Below, piece after piece: positions 13,518 to 25,240 of a stretch of DNA of 64,000 bases. The DNA is taken from contig CM034102.1 in NCBI GenBank assembly GCA_019914945.1, positions 10,467,501 to 10,531,500 of the forward strand. Direction: 5' to 3'. Each line of letters starts with the position of its first letter. Positions within the stretch are counted from its first letter, which is position 1. Origin of the DNA: Typha latifolia (Eukaryota > Streptophyta > Magnoliopsida > Poales > Typhaceae). The notes below the pieces were generated by a model. The model saw nothing but the letters and a program-made list of their open reading frames with translations. It was not told the origin of the DNA and made no database searches. The position numbers and the translations under genes are program-made.

Positions 13518-16494
13518 TGTAATACCCTTAAAAAATACATCCTGTCTGTGAGCAAGTAGGGTCACATGCAGAGAACGTTCTTCTCCCCCTCTCAATCATA
13601 GGTGAGCCCAAATGCGTTGCTCAGTTTAGCACTAGTTTGTGATATAAACTGGGTCAGATTGAATTGCATAATAAGGATATTGGGCTCAATAGATTGAATA
13701 TATTTATTTTTTAATTGATTTATACTTATATCTTATATAAGCCATTAAGGCAAGTCTAGTCAAGTCATGTTAGTCTTAAAAGATAAGTCTAATTAAGCCA
13801 TGTAGCTTCTAAGGTAAGTCTAATTAAGTCATGTTAGTCTTTAAAGCAAGACTAATTAAGTTATGTAAACCTATAAGGCAAGTCATAGTTTGAGTCAGAT
13901 AAGTCTTTATAGCTAGTTTGAGTAGGATTTATTATAACCAACCTCTATTTAAAGAGGGGTTGAGCTTTATTATTTAATCATCCAAGTATCAAAGCATTGA
14001 GAAATTATTTTAGTCTTGAGTTTATCTTAAGAGTAAGAGTAAAATAATCTAGGAGTAGAAGTAAGTTAATCATAGCCGTTTAATTTTTTAGAAGTATATC
14101 TAAGTTAGAAACTCTAATTCTACCTCCAACTTATAGCTACCATCACCTACACGAGCCACCCTACATTACAGCCGTCCACCACCACTTTTGGCCACCTGCC
14201 ACCCTCTGACGACCGCCACAATATCGGATATTTACCGTTATGCCTTATTCTGACCTTATTTTATTTTGACCTTGCTCCACTATTTAAATTATATATTTTC
14301 ACCCAAACAACCGATTGACATAAAACTAAAGTCGTTAGAACTCTATCTTGTGAAGCTACCACCACCTAAAATTTTATAATTTTTTTACATCTGAATTAGT
14401 ACGAATCCGATTTGTAATAGTTTGAGTGGTGTTTCGTGCCGCCATCGTCCATCGTAGGCCACGTCAACTCCACCACTAGCTTCCCCGACCACCTTGCCCC
14501 AGCCTAGTGCCTTGCCGTACCTTCTCCCCCTTCTCTAACACCTAGGCCATATCGGTGCACGCCTTTCCTAATCTCACCCCTCAGTAACTCTACCTTGTCA
14601 AAACTGCTTCCTTGGGACCCTTCTCTTTTCCTTACCCCTTTGTTGGCTAGCGACGAGCGATCACTAGAATTCCTCCCCTTGCCAACTAGTTGTTGTGGCA
14701 TGCTTTGGATGAAACAAAAGAGGGTGATCTCCTCTTTGGATTGGCTTGGCCTAGCCCCAACCCCTTGTAGCTGGACTAGTCTTACCCTTTATGAAATAGG
14801 CTGGTCCAAGTCCCTTGTAGGCTGGACCTTTGGCATGGGCTTGGGCTTAGGGCTTTTGCCTTTGGGCAAACCATTTTTGTTATGGTTAGGTTGTTTACTT
14901 TCATTGTAATTTATGAGTTTGTTGGTATCACAACTAGTATAGCTTATCTCCTTGGGACTAGTAGGAACCTTCGGATCAAACTAGGGTTAGTGTGGAGCCT
15001 CCTCACCATTAGGAGAAAAATTGTGATTCCAGGTAAGTGGATTATCATCCCTTGCTATTATTGCTTGATGTGACATTTTAAGTTATACTCTAAAATAATT
15101 ATCTATGATACGGTAGCTTGAACATTATAGTTGTATATGTTGATTTAACCTGCTAGATGATATGATTATTTTATCATGATTGCTATAAATATCTTTTAGC
15201 ATACTATATGGTAGCACATATTACTCCATGATGATAATATTTTTTATTATCCTTACTCTTACTGTATAATATCATACCACTAGTACACGTGCACTAAGAA
15301 TGACCTCTACATCTTGACAATACCTTACACCTCCCAGCGAGGGTAATGAGTGATGAAATTATAGTATATTATATTATTATATAGTAGAGCATATGCTTAA
15401 TATTTTAGTCTGTGGATCCTAGATAATTAGACATATTGTTCGCTGAGTAATAGATGATTACACTATCAATTGATGAGAGTCAAACCCTTTAAGGTATTTA
15501 AGTTAGCAGATCATAGAGTAGGATGACATAAATTTAGCAGTACCCAATGATGTAGGGTGAGAGTGTCCTTGAATAATGACTTATAATTTTTGCACAAGTA
15601 GTGTGATGATATTGAGTCGCGAGTTTGGATGGATGGTATCGAGGTGCGATGTTGACTCATAGTGATCGACCTACGACTGAAATTCTTAGTTTGGATGACA
15701 TATAATCAATTATGTTGTTTATCAGGTGAGGGATAGACAATTCTACCGATAGGATCTGCCCTCGTTTGAGGGGAGATTTAGTGGATGAGTATAGATGATG
15801 GCTAGTAGGGCCTAGTGTCAGTTGTGTTGAGTAGTCATGGTGGGGATGTATAGAGTTGGCATGTGTCGAATCGAACCATGCTAACTAATATATTTGTGTG
15901 TACATCTTATTTTCTATCTTGATGATCAACTATATAGATATTTATGCACGTTCTTTGTTGGTGTATTTATATCTATGCTATTCTTCTAGTGATAGTGCCA
16001 CTTGCTAAGTGTTAGGATTATCCATAGTTGACATGTGATATAAATTGATTAATTTTCTTGCGGGAGCTTTTGTAGTAACTACTTTGTGGGCCAGTAGGAC
16101 TCTTTTATTGTTTTTGCATAGTAGTAGCATTGTTGACGGGCATGATCTCCTCTTATTGTAGCTTAATTTCAGTATGTAATTTTGTACTTAGGGACTCCAC
16201 TTACTTTTGTATTATTAAGGAACTTGTTGTGGCTTGAAGGCTTTATTCTTTTTTAGCTATTTTGTCTTATTTCATGATGATGTATATCCTTTAGTTAATT
16301 CTCTCACTCTCCACCTAAACCTTACGTGAGAGTAACCTCACGTGGGAGGGATGTAGTGAATTAAGAATGTTTCATGGATAGTCCATCCTCTAATGTTTAA
16401 GTCTATATCTCTTGCTTGAAGTTTGCCTCGATTAGCTACTCTATGATTAGATGGCCTTCGCTTCTAGTTCATAGTATGTCGTTATGGATCATAT
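13518..16494 (-). mobile_element. Possible degraded LTR-type element
   Basis: Begins TGTAATACCC, a start common in plant gypsy-type LTRs, and contains TTTGGATGGATGGTATCGA (~15,611), close to a segment of the ~3.2-kb family read on its minus strand (near 4,010-4,030). A TATA-like CTTATATAAGCC lies near 13,733. The right limit is set only by the start of the next element. No coding domain is visible. This is a weak call. Confidence 0.35.
13747..13910 (+). repeat. ~32-bp tandem repeat, about five degenerate units
   Basis: Units of the form AAGG(C/T)AAGTCTA-TTAAGTCATG-TAGTCTT follow one another with substitutions. No coding meaning is apparent. Confidence 0.75.
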
Positions 16495-16675
16495 AATAAC
16501 CCAGCCTTTAAAAAAAGATAGAAATTTTTAGGCATGACTTGACCGGCCACACTATGGCTGCTGGCCTTATGCTGATCCCTACATGATAGGGATAGTGAGC
16601 AACGCTAGTCCCACCATGTATATGCAGCTGATCGTAGTGCCATTGTCACAGCTATTGACTACTCCAATCGCCTCC

Positions 16676-17040
16676 TTTTCTCCCTCATTCTCTCTCTCCC
16701 TCCCTCTCACTCTCTCTCTTATTCTTTTCAATCCACCTCCCCATAACTAACTGCCCTAACTACCTCTTCCTCTCCCTCTTTCGCTCTTTCCCTCCTCTCT
16801 CTCGTTCTTTTCGATCCACCTCACCTATCACCAACTACCCAATGCCTCTCTCTCTCCACCCCTCTCTCTTATTCTTTCTGATCCACCTCCCCCATCACTC
16901 TCTCTCTTCTCTACTACCAACAACACCATCACCATAGATTAGTGCTGGGATGCTGTTGTTGAGCCTCACCAATGAGCTCTCCCTCTCTCTCCTTTCTTCT
17001 CTCTTCCTTTTCTCTTCTCTCTTTTGCTCTTTATATCGGG
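16676..17040 (-). repeat. C/T-rich block of copy D
   Basis: CTCTCTCTC and CCTCTC words with repeated TTCTTTTC(A/G)ATCCACCTC, the minus-strand counterpart of the GA block in copies A-C. Here about three ~60-100-bp sub-repeats are visible. Confidence 0.75.
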
Positions 17041-18731
17041 CTCGGGTTTGTGTAGACCCAAGCCGCCTGCAAGAGGTTGACCATAATGCTGTCCAATAGT
17101 GGCCAAACCCCTCCCACTTGCCAATAGTGGCCAAACCTTGCCTACCTGCCTGGCTCCCCCCATCTTTTTTATTATAACAGAGGAAATTTTCTCTATGTTC
17201 CTTTTTCTTTTATTTATTTATTTTATTTTGTTTGATTTATGTAAATTAGATTATTGGGGACAGTTAGTTATTTTAAGAATATATACTCACTAAGATAAAT
17301 ATTTAGTAATTAGTACAATTACCAATATTGCAAATGAATATATCCATAGCTTATATAGTATTATTAGAGAAATACATAGTTCTATTAATTATAATTGACT
17401 TCATATATATTCCTATTCATGTTCACATATATGTATATTTAGTATTTATCATATATTATTATGTATAATGTGAAATAATAAGCTTACATATCTATTTTAC
17501 ATGATTGGATAATGACTATTTTACATGTAACTAATGATTAGTTAAGCAAGGGTTATAATTACAAAATAAGTAAATTATAAATTAAATGTTGTATGTACTT
17601 GTATTTTTTTTATATTATATCTACATTTAGCCTTTTTATCTATTTATATAGAAAGAGATTAACCATTAGATGCTTATTTTATAATTAGCAAACGAGTCTT
17701 CCTAACAAGTGTATATAGTTTGTAGTAATAGTATATTAATGTTATTATAATTAAATATATACTATAATGCCAGTTATTTAATAAAAGTAAAAAGTAGTAA
17801 TTAGAAACCCAATAGACAAGCATATTTTATATGAATAGATTCTGTGGATAAGACCCCTGAATTATCACCCTTTTTCACATATTTTTTTTAAAACTTTTTT
17901 ATCATCCATATACCCTCTCTAAACTAAGAAAAATATCCATATATACCCTTGAACAAAGAAAAAATTAACTATACGAACCTCTAAACCAAAAAAAACTTTT
18001 TGGATCAGGGGTTATATATGGTAAAAAATAAAAGGTCACGAAGTGTATCTAGAAAATAGTAATAGTTCAGAGGGCCTAAGTGAAATTATTCCTAGATTTT
18101 AATCAAATAAATGACTAACTTTGTACTATTTAAATAATTAATTTTAGATCTCGAACTCTTATTTGATACCCTGTGGATTCTGCTAGAAATGGGATGTTTG
18201 TTGATGGACGTAAGAAATACATGTTCTTTGTATTCTATGATCATGGGACGAGTAATCTTACCCTTTAGACATCGTTCCCATATTACAATTTTTATATAAT
18301 TAAGATATGTATGCATTATGCTTTGACATCAAACGTGATTATATAGTCCTATATAGAAATAATTAGGATGAACATATTGTTTATACTTTATTTATTAAGT
18401 TAATCTTGAGCATGAGTATGCAAATGTTATAGAAGTAATTAGAAATAGACATATTGTTCATACTTTATTGGTTGAGTTGATCTCTAGTATTAGTAATATA
18501 ATATATATATGATTGGAGAAATGCATAGCATCATAGTTTCCTTTGACTTCTCTGCTACTTAAATTTCTGAGTTATATAATTTATTAAATTTCTGAGTTAT
18601 ATAATTTATTATAGTAATGGATAAGTACTTATAACCTATCATTTAAAAAAAAAATCATAAAACATATTAGTGGGATGGTTGATAGAAAGCATTAGGATAC
18701 ATGAGTTGTATGTTATATCATTTTCTATATA

Positions 18732-18850
18732 CAACTAGTGGCTATATATTATATCAATGTATATCAATTACTATATGTAATGGGTAGCTATATATTATAT
18801 CAATCATTATATATAATGAGTAGCTATATGTTATCTTGACCGCTATATAT
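18732..18850 (+). repeat. ~50-bp A+T-rich tandem repeat
   Basis: Imperfect repeats of GGCTATATATTATATCAAT followed by TATATGTAATGGGTAGC. Low complexity; lies within copy D. Confidence 0.7.
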
Positions 18851-19199
18851 GATGGGAAATTATGTGTTTTTTTGCTTGCTTGTATACAAACTATCCCCAT
18901 GTACTTTCTATCAGCTAAATTAGTGCATCGGTTTGGATGGATGATTGATACACTCATATGATTGACAGAGTATGGTTAAGCCTTTTCGACCAAATTGTGA
19001 GACCGGGTACTAGATATAGGTCATACATAGTGGTCTAGCATAATTGTGTCATTTACAATTGACATATAATTAAGAAATAAATTAATTTAATATTCTGATG
19101 TACATGATTATTAAGTAATTATATTTGGAATTATTATAACATGATCATGATTGTCATGCATCATAAATTGTTATATTTGAGGATGTTATGTATGATTAT

Positions 19200-19243
19200 A
19201 TCATATATATATATACATACATACATATATATATATATTGTTG
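19200..19243 (+). repeat. AT/ATAC microsatellite
   Basis: ATATATATATACATACATAC followed by further TA repeats. Confidence 0.85.
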
Positions 19244-19797
19244 AAGATACATTTACATATTCATTTATGACATAGTGCTCCTTATATATTTACATACTAT
19301 TTAGAATACATTTATATGTTCATGTATAATATAATGCTCTTTTCTAATTTATATATCTATTATATAATTTACTCTCTATTTGACATCATAATTTGAGATA
19401 ATGTATGGTCTATTCACTGAGTCCGTAATTCATAACTCATTATCTCTCTCTTTATTTTTCTAACTCTCATATATAGGGTACTTGATATTAATTTAAAATA
19501 TCATGAAAAAAATATTTTAGAGCAAGGATGAGATGAACTAAAAGTGAAGTGGTATATGAGAGTTTATGTGAAGATAAATTGTATTGATATTACATATTTG
19601 TATCTTATTATATTAGATTATGATTTGTATAATAGGAGATATTGTACATGTTGAATTGTATTTTTATTCAAATATTAGTCATAAACTTGATAGTTTATCA
19701 TGACATATTTGGATTCTCCCAAATTATGTGATGGTCTAGTATTATAATGGTGAATTTTGATGTTCATATATTAAATAATTTATTTGGATTATAGTAT

Positions 19798-20600
19798 TAT
19801 TAGGTTTTTAGTGTTGGTAATTGTGTATAAAATAATCTAAGTGTTGTTATATATGTACATGAGCATCTATACAAGTTTTGAAAGTATTCGAATTGAAGAA
19901 TTTTAAGATCTAGAGGAGATAAGTCACTGCATTGGAATGCACTTAGATTGCGTTTGAACACGGTCTCAAACGTTCGCATCGACAAAGCATGGGTTTCAGC
20001 TATTCGAACGCAGGATCAAGTGTTCGTATCGATAGAGAATGGGTTTTGACCGTTCGAATGCAGGATCAGGCGTTCGCAAATACAAAGAACACATATTGGC
20101 TCTTTGAATGCATTGTTGGGTCATTTGAACGCGCCCTACGTATGCTCACAGTGCGTTCACACATATAGAGGGGGTATATTTGAATGTTCGAACACAACAT
20201 GGGAAAATTAAGTCATCGCGTTCGAACGCACTTGGGTTGCGTTCGAACACACCCATGAGATAAGCAAACTTTTAGAGTTACGTGAGTTCTGATAAGACTT
20301 AGATTTAGCCTTATCTTGTTAACCTATCTAAGGGTTGGGATGTCCTAACCCTAAGGAGGTTGGCGATATTGTTTTTGATAAGGAGTTCTTGAAGTTATAA
20401 AATTCTTCTACCAACAAGGTCCTTCTTTTCTACAACACACTAAAGTTTCATCTTAAGGGTTATCTAGACAAAAGATAAATCTCAAGGGTTTCTGATATTG
20501 GAAATCAATCATAGGAAGTAGTGAATCGTGGGCATGTATGTGATTGACTGGCTGGTGTTATAGATTGCTACTCAATCTTCCTAATAGTCAATGGTGGTAA
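19798..20600 (+). mobile_element. Diverged copia-family LTR fragment
   Basis: Starts TATTAGGTTTTTAGTGTTGG, against TGTTAGGTTTTTAATTGTTG in the intact LTR. It then shows GTGTATAAAATAATCTAAGTG, the TTCGAACGCA-rich segment (19,950-20,260), GATAAGACTTAGATTTAGCC and the later TATCTAGACAAAAGAT and CAATCATAGGAAGTAGTGAATCGTGGG words. Similarity to the LTR fades after about 20,560. No target-site duplication was found. It also carries CGTTCGCAAATACAAAGAAC, the wording otherwise seen in the gypsy LTRs. Confidence 0.7.
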
Positions 20601-21383
20601 TCAATGTAGACTTAGTTCAACTCCCCCAATGCTTCTATATTATCCTCACTTAAAAGCTCAACCATTCAGACATATGAAGGACTCTTCATATTAGATAGAA
20701 ATTTAACTCTATGAGAGAACTAAATAACTCTTCTAAGTTGAAACTCAGAATTTTTTGAGTTCTCATTTGGATGTGAAAAATACCTAGACACACGTATGTA
20801 TCTAAACCATAGGCAATGATATCACTCCTTTGCTTAAGTAAAAAGCGGAAGAAATATTAAAAAATAAAAACAAAGATGAACACCAAAATTTTAATGTGGG
20901 AAAATCCAAACGGAAAAACCACTAATCCAAACTTCAGATCAAAATCAATCACTAGAATAATAACAGTTACAAGACTGACTCACAAAATAATCCGTCAATT
21001 CCCACGACTTTGTCCCTCTTAGTCTTGCTCGCTAGAACCCATGATTCACCGCTTCTCGTGATTGATATCCAACCTCAGTAACCTTCAAAATTAATTTTTC
21101 GTCTAGATAGCCCTTAAGATGAAAGTTTAATGCCTTGTAGAAGAATCGAACCTTGTTGGTTAAACAAACGATGTTGTTAGGTTTTTAATTGTTGGCAATT
21201 GTGTACAAAATATTCTAAGTGTATTTTTAGATGTTTATGAGCTTTATACAAGTCCAGAAAATCTCTAGTTTGAAGAATTGCAAGATTATTGGAGAAAAAT
21301 TTATGAGTTTACATCGCGTTCACATCGCGTTAACACTACGTTCACAGTGAGTTTGAATGCGAGCTCACGTGTTAACAGAGACT

Positions 21384-21640
21384 GAGAGCTGCATTCACAA
21401 ACGCGTTAGAACACGGGTACTTGCGCTCACACAGACCGAGAGCTGTGTTCACAAACGCGTTCGAACGCGGGTACTTGCGTTCACACAGACCGAGAGTTGC
21501 GTTCACAAACGCGTTCGAACGCGGATACATGCGTTCACACAGCCGAGAGCTGTGTTCACAAACGCGTTCGAACGCGGGTACATGCGTTCACATAGACCGA
21601 GAGCTGCGTTCACAAACGTGTTTGAACGCAACTTGAAAAG
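21384..21640 (+). repeat. 54-bp tandem array in the 5' LTR, five units
   Basis: Each unit is about 54 bp and contains CACAAACGCGTTCGAACGCG, GGTAC(T/A)TGCGTTCACA and CAGACCGAGAGCTG. The period is a multiple of three, so open frames run through the array in several frames. These are artefacts, not proteins. Confidence 0.92.
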
Positions 21641-21809
21641 TTAAAGCTGTTGCGTTTGAACGCACCTGGGCTCATTCGAACGCACCTGAGATCAAGTCAG
21701 GCCGTTCGAACGCACCCGGGTCGCATTCGAATGCACCAACGAAGTTTGATATTCTTGGACTTTCGTGAATTCGGATTAAGACTTGGATTTGACTCTATCT
21801 TGGAGATCA

Positions 21810-21816
21810 TATATAA
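21810..21816 (+). promoter_or_regulatory. TATA box of the copia 1 LTR
   Basis: TATATAA in GATCATATATAAGTAT, about 70 bp downstream of the last TTCGAACGC-type word. It is conserved in the 3' LTR (TATATAA at 30,360) and in the solo LTR at 39,523-40,554 (ATCATATATAAGGAT). It probably marks the U3/R promoter. Confidence 0.65.
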
Positions 21817-22282
21817 GTATTATGATGCCCTAACTCTAGGGTGGTTGATGAAGCAAGATTGAAGGAGACTTCTTGAGGCTACATCGGTTCTTCAACTAAC
21901 AAGGTCCTACTTTTCTAAAAAGCTTAATCTTTCATCTTAAAGGCTATCTAGATGAAAGATCAATCTCGAGGGTTACTAAGGTTGGACATCAATCACGAGA
22001 ATCAGTGAATCGTGGGTTCTAGCGAGCAAGACTAAGAGGAACAAAGTTGTTTGGATCGACGGGTTGTTTTGTGAGTCAGTCTTATAACTACTACTATCCT
22101 AGTGATTAGTTTTGATCCGAGTTTGGATCCATGGTTTTTTTCCGTTTGGGTTTTTCCATGTTAAAATCTTAGTGTTCATCTCTGCTTTCATTTTTAATAT
22201 TTCTTCAACTTTTACTTAAGCGAGCGAGTGATATTAATGCCTAGTATTTAGATATATACTTGTGTCTAGGGGTTTTTTTAAT

Positions 22283-22294
22283 TGGTATCAGAGC
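22283..22294 (+). other. Primer-binding site of copia 1 (initiator tRNA-Met)
   Basis: TGGTATCAGAGC, the standard plant sequence complementary to the 3' end of initiator tRNA-Met, two bases after the LTR end. Confidence 0.9.
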
Positions 22295-22329
22295 GGGTTC
22301 TCTCACCCGTAGAGAGAGATCAGATAGGC

Positions 22330-24050
22330 ATGGATTTTCATAGAGATGGACCATCGTCTATTAGACCTCCTATTCTAGATGGATCAAATTATGGATATTG
22401 GAAAGCTAGGATGAGAGCTTACTTGAAGTCTATAGACGAGCAAGTATGGTTTGTCATTGTGAACGGTTGGAGTCCACCAATGTACATGGTGGATAATAAA
22501 CTTTCTAAAAAGTCGATAGAGTGATGGGATATGACAGATTATGAAAAAGTTGGATGGAATAGCAAGGCAATAAATGTAATTTTTAGTTGTGTTTCCTCAG
22601 AAGAATTTAGAATAATTTCTACTTGTGAGATAGCAAAAGAAGCTTGGACGATCTTAAAAACTACTCACGAAGGAACTATGACTGCAAAACTTTCTAAACT
22701 TTAGAGGTTGACTACTAGTTTTGAAACTCTACGTATGGAGGAGAATGAGACATTTGATGAGTTCTATGCAAAGCTGAGTGATATAGTCAACTAAAGTTTC
22801 AACCTAGGAAAGAAAATTCATGAAAATAGAATTGTTCGTAAAAAATCCTTAGGTTTCTTCCAGAAAGGTTTCAGGCAAAAATTACAGCTATTGAGGAAAG
22901 TAAGGACATCAATTCTATGAAAGTTGAACAATTGATAGGAAATCTACAAACATTTGAGTCTAGCCTTTCGAGACCGAGGAAGTCCAAAGGGATTGCCCTA
23001 TCCACAGTTGAACAAAATATAGAGGAGTCTGATGATGAAGGTGATTTAGATGTTGAGATGTTGGCTATGTTCGTCAAAAAGTTCAATAAATTCTTTCGGA
23101 AGCGAAACAAGTTGAATGCTGAAAAACTTGAGAAGAACAAAGCTTTTGTGAAAAAAAAGAATACCGTGAGTTCGAATACAGGGGTAAGCAATAACAATGT
23201 CAAACAGAAAAATAAGAATTCTGAAAAATAAAGTTTGATGTTTTGAATGTTCTAGTTTTGGACACATTGCACAAGAATGCCCTAATCGTCTTAAAAATAA
23301 GGGTAAAGCTATGAAAGTCACTTGGGATGACTTAGATGGATCTAATGATGATTCTGAGAAAGACGAAGAAAAATTTGAAACTTTTGCCTCCTCTCTTCTT
23401 AATACTGACTTTATAATTGATACTAATAGTACAGATGATCTGGATATGTTACTAGATGAGGAAGATAAATTTGAAATATAAAAGGCATATAATGACATGT
23501 ACTTGGAGTCGTTTAAACTCAAGAAAAGCAATCTTAGACTACTTCAATGACTTAACGTAATCGATTCAGAAAGAAATCAATTTGAGGAGAAGTACAAATT
23601 GGAACTTGAACGTATCAAAAACCTTTCTGAATAACTTGACGATGCATAAAATAAGATGAAGACTGATGAAGTTGAACTAGAGCGATTGCAGAAAGAAGTG
23701 ATATTTCTTAATGGGAAGGACAAACTAGATGAGATTTTAAAAGCTCAGATTTCTGAAAAAGACAAGTATGGTATTGGATACTCTAGTAATTCAAATAATA
23801 ATAAAATTGTCTTTATTTCTACAAGTATACAAAATGAAGATAACTTGAGGTCATCGACTACATTTTCAAAGCAATCTTGGATAAATGTCTCTAAACTGAA
23901 GTTTAATCAACAATCTGGTAACTCTTTAGCGGCGTCAAAGGTAAACTTTAGTCACACTCCTCAACAAAAAGTGAGTAGAAAAGAGTTTGTTCCGACATGC
24001 TTTCATTGCGGCATTCTAGGGCATATTCGACCTCATTGCAAATTTTTATG
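22330..24050 (+). pseudogene. Broken gag of copia 1 (capsid region plus two zinc knuckles)
   Basis: Nucleocapsid/capsid polyprotein remnant. The chosen start, ATG at 22,330, gives MDFHRDGPSS followed by ILDGSNYGYWKARM, the typical beginning of copia gag proteins of this group. Stops interrupt it at 22,522 and 22,702 and later positions, and the frame is resumed in pieces (22,917-23,231; 23,656-24,050). Two CX2CX4HX4C knuckles are visible: CFECSSFGHIAQEC at about 23,245, after a stop, and CFHCGILGHIRPHC at about 24,000. The acidic linker between them is rich in Asp/Glu and Lys. Function by family: RNA packaging and virus-like particle assembly. It is not intact. Confidence 0.85.
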
Positions 24051-24078
24051 AAAACCTAGAAGTTCTTTCATTTATGAG

Positions 24079-24384
24079 ATGAAAACAAAGGCCATATGGG
24101 TCATGAAAAGTGATTTGAAATGTTATGTTGTGTATACAGCCTTGAAAGCTTTAAATTCTGATTTGTGGTATTTAGACTGTGGCTGTTCTAGACATATGTT
24201 GGGTGACAAGTTCTTATTTTCTAATCTCGAAGAATATGAAGGGGGAGTTGTGACATTCGGAAATGGTAATTCATCCAAGGTAATAGGTAAAGGAAAGGTA
24301 AGTCATCCAGGGGTTCCTATTCTTGAAAATGTTTTTTATGTTAAGGGCTTGAAAGCAAATCTACTAATAAAGATTATGAGGTAA
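24079..24384 (+). pseudogene. Protease region of copia 1
   Basis: An aspartic protease domain cleaves the polyprotein. The motif WYLDCGCSRHMLGD starts at about 24,166, and the catalytic Asp codon is at 24,175-24,177. The family normally reads D-S-G or D-T-G; here the second residue is Cys, which may be inactivating or simply a mutation in a dead copy. The downstream FGNGNSSKVIGKGK segment is the usual C-terminal part. A stop or frame break follows at 24,384 before the integrase zinc-binding segment. Confidence 0.8.
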
Positions 24385-24518
24385 AATTCTCCAAAAATGA
24401 TTGTACTATTCTAGATCATGATGATAATGTTATATGTTATGGATCTAGAACATCTGATAATTGTTATTTTGTTAGAACGTCACATAAACTGAAATGTAAC
24501 AGTGCCTCTTTCGAAATT

Positions 24519-25240
24519 GCAGATCTTTGGCATCAACGTCTTGGACATGTGAATCACAAGGAAGTATTTAATCTGTCCAAACAAGAAGTGGTAAGAGGAA
24601 TACCTAAGATGAAAGAAATGTCAAAAAGAGTGTGCGGTTCGTGTCAAATTGGAAAATAAATTAGGATCTCACACAAGAAGGTAAATGCAGCTACCACTGA
24701 CCATGTGTTACAATTAGTTCACATGGACTTGATGGGTCCAACAAAAATAGAAAGTCTCAGAGATAAACGCTATATATTCTTAATGGTAAATGATTACTCC
24801 AGATATTCCTGGGTTGCCTTTTTACGTGAGAAGTCTGAAACTTTTGAAGTTTTCAAATCACTATGCTTAAAATTGCAGAATGAAAAATCTACTACCCTAG
24901 TTATGATTCATTCTGATCATGGTAGAGAATTTGAAAATAATTTTTTTTTAATATTTTGTGATTCTCTTGGTATTCAACATGAATTTTTAGCTCCTATAAC
25001 TCTACAATAGAACGGGATTGTGGAAAGAAAGAACCAAGTTATGCAGGAAATGGATAGGGTTATGCTTCACGCTAAAAAGGTTACTCAAAAGTTTTGGGCA
25101 GAGGCGGTCAATACAGCGGTACATGTGATAAATCGTGTTTATCTAAGACTAGGTACAAAAATGACTATATATAAAATCTAGAAAGGTAAGAAACCTAGTG
25201 TTAAATATTTTTGAGTTTTTGGTAGTAAATACTATATCTT
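24519..25240 (+). pseudogene. Integrase region of copia 1
   Basis: Inserts cDNA into the genome. The HHCC zinc-binding part (LWHQRLGHVNH ... VCGSCQIGK) is at 24,520-24,655 and ends in a stop. The catalytic core has D in HMDLMGP (24,726), D in MIHSDHGREFEN (24,915) and E in NGIVERKN (25,023), giving the D-D-35-E spacing. In-frame stops are visible after FLAPITLQ (25,008) and in the following segment (YKI-stop-KGKKPS, KYF-stop-VFG). The catalytic residues themselves are retained. Confidence 0.85.

Larger units (their letters stand above)
16495..19797 (-). mobile_element. Minus-strand copy of the ~3.2-kb LTR-like unit (copy D), truncated
   Basis: On the plus strand it starts ATAATAACCCAGCC, the reverse of the GGGTTGTTACA end of copy C. 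It then shows, in inverse order, the C/T-rich block (16,676-17,040), the A+T-rich part, GAGACCGGGTACTAGA (~19,001) with GTGGTCTAGCATAAT matching the 3,890-3,930 region, and TCTATTCACTGAG (~19,411) matching the 2,380-2,400 region. It is broken at 19,798 by a copia-type LTR before its own end is reached. Confidence 0.65.
21175..22280 (+). repeat. 5' LTR of copia 1
   Basis: A 1,106-bp LTR beginning TGTTAGGTTTTTAATTG. The end reads GGTTTTTTTA, where the 3' LTR and the solo copy at 40,554 end TTTTTTCA, so the last CA is mutated here. The order is a start block, a 54-bp tandem array, further TTCGAACGCA words (21,645-21,740), the TATA box, and a conserved downstream region. Confidence 0.9.

Noticed and set aside
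14504..14909. Open frames on both strands at 14.5-14.9 kb
   Set aside because: They are mirror frames in a repetitive Cys/Leu/Trp-rich stretch with internal duplications and no recognisable domain. They lie inside a probable degraded element.
21384..21640. Possible CRISPR array
   Set aside because: Regular repeats are present, but the units are contiguous 54-bp tandem repeats inside an LTR without unique spacers, in a plant genome.
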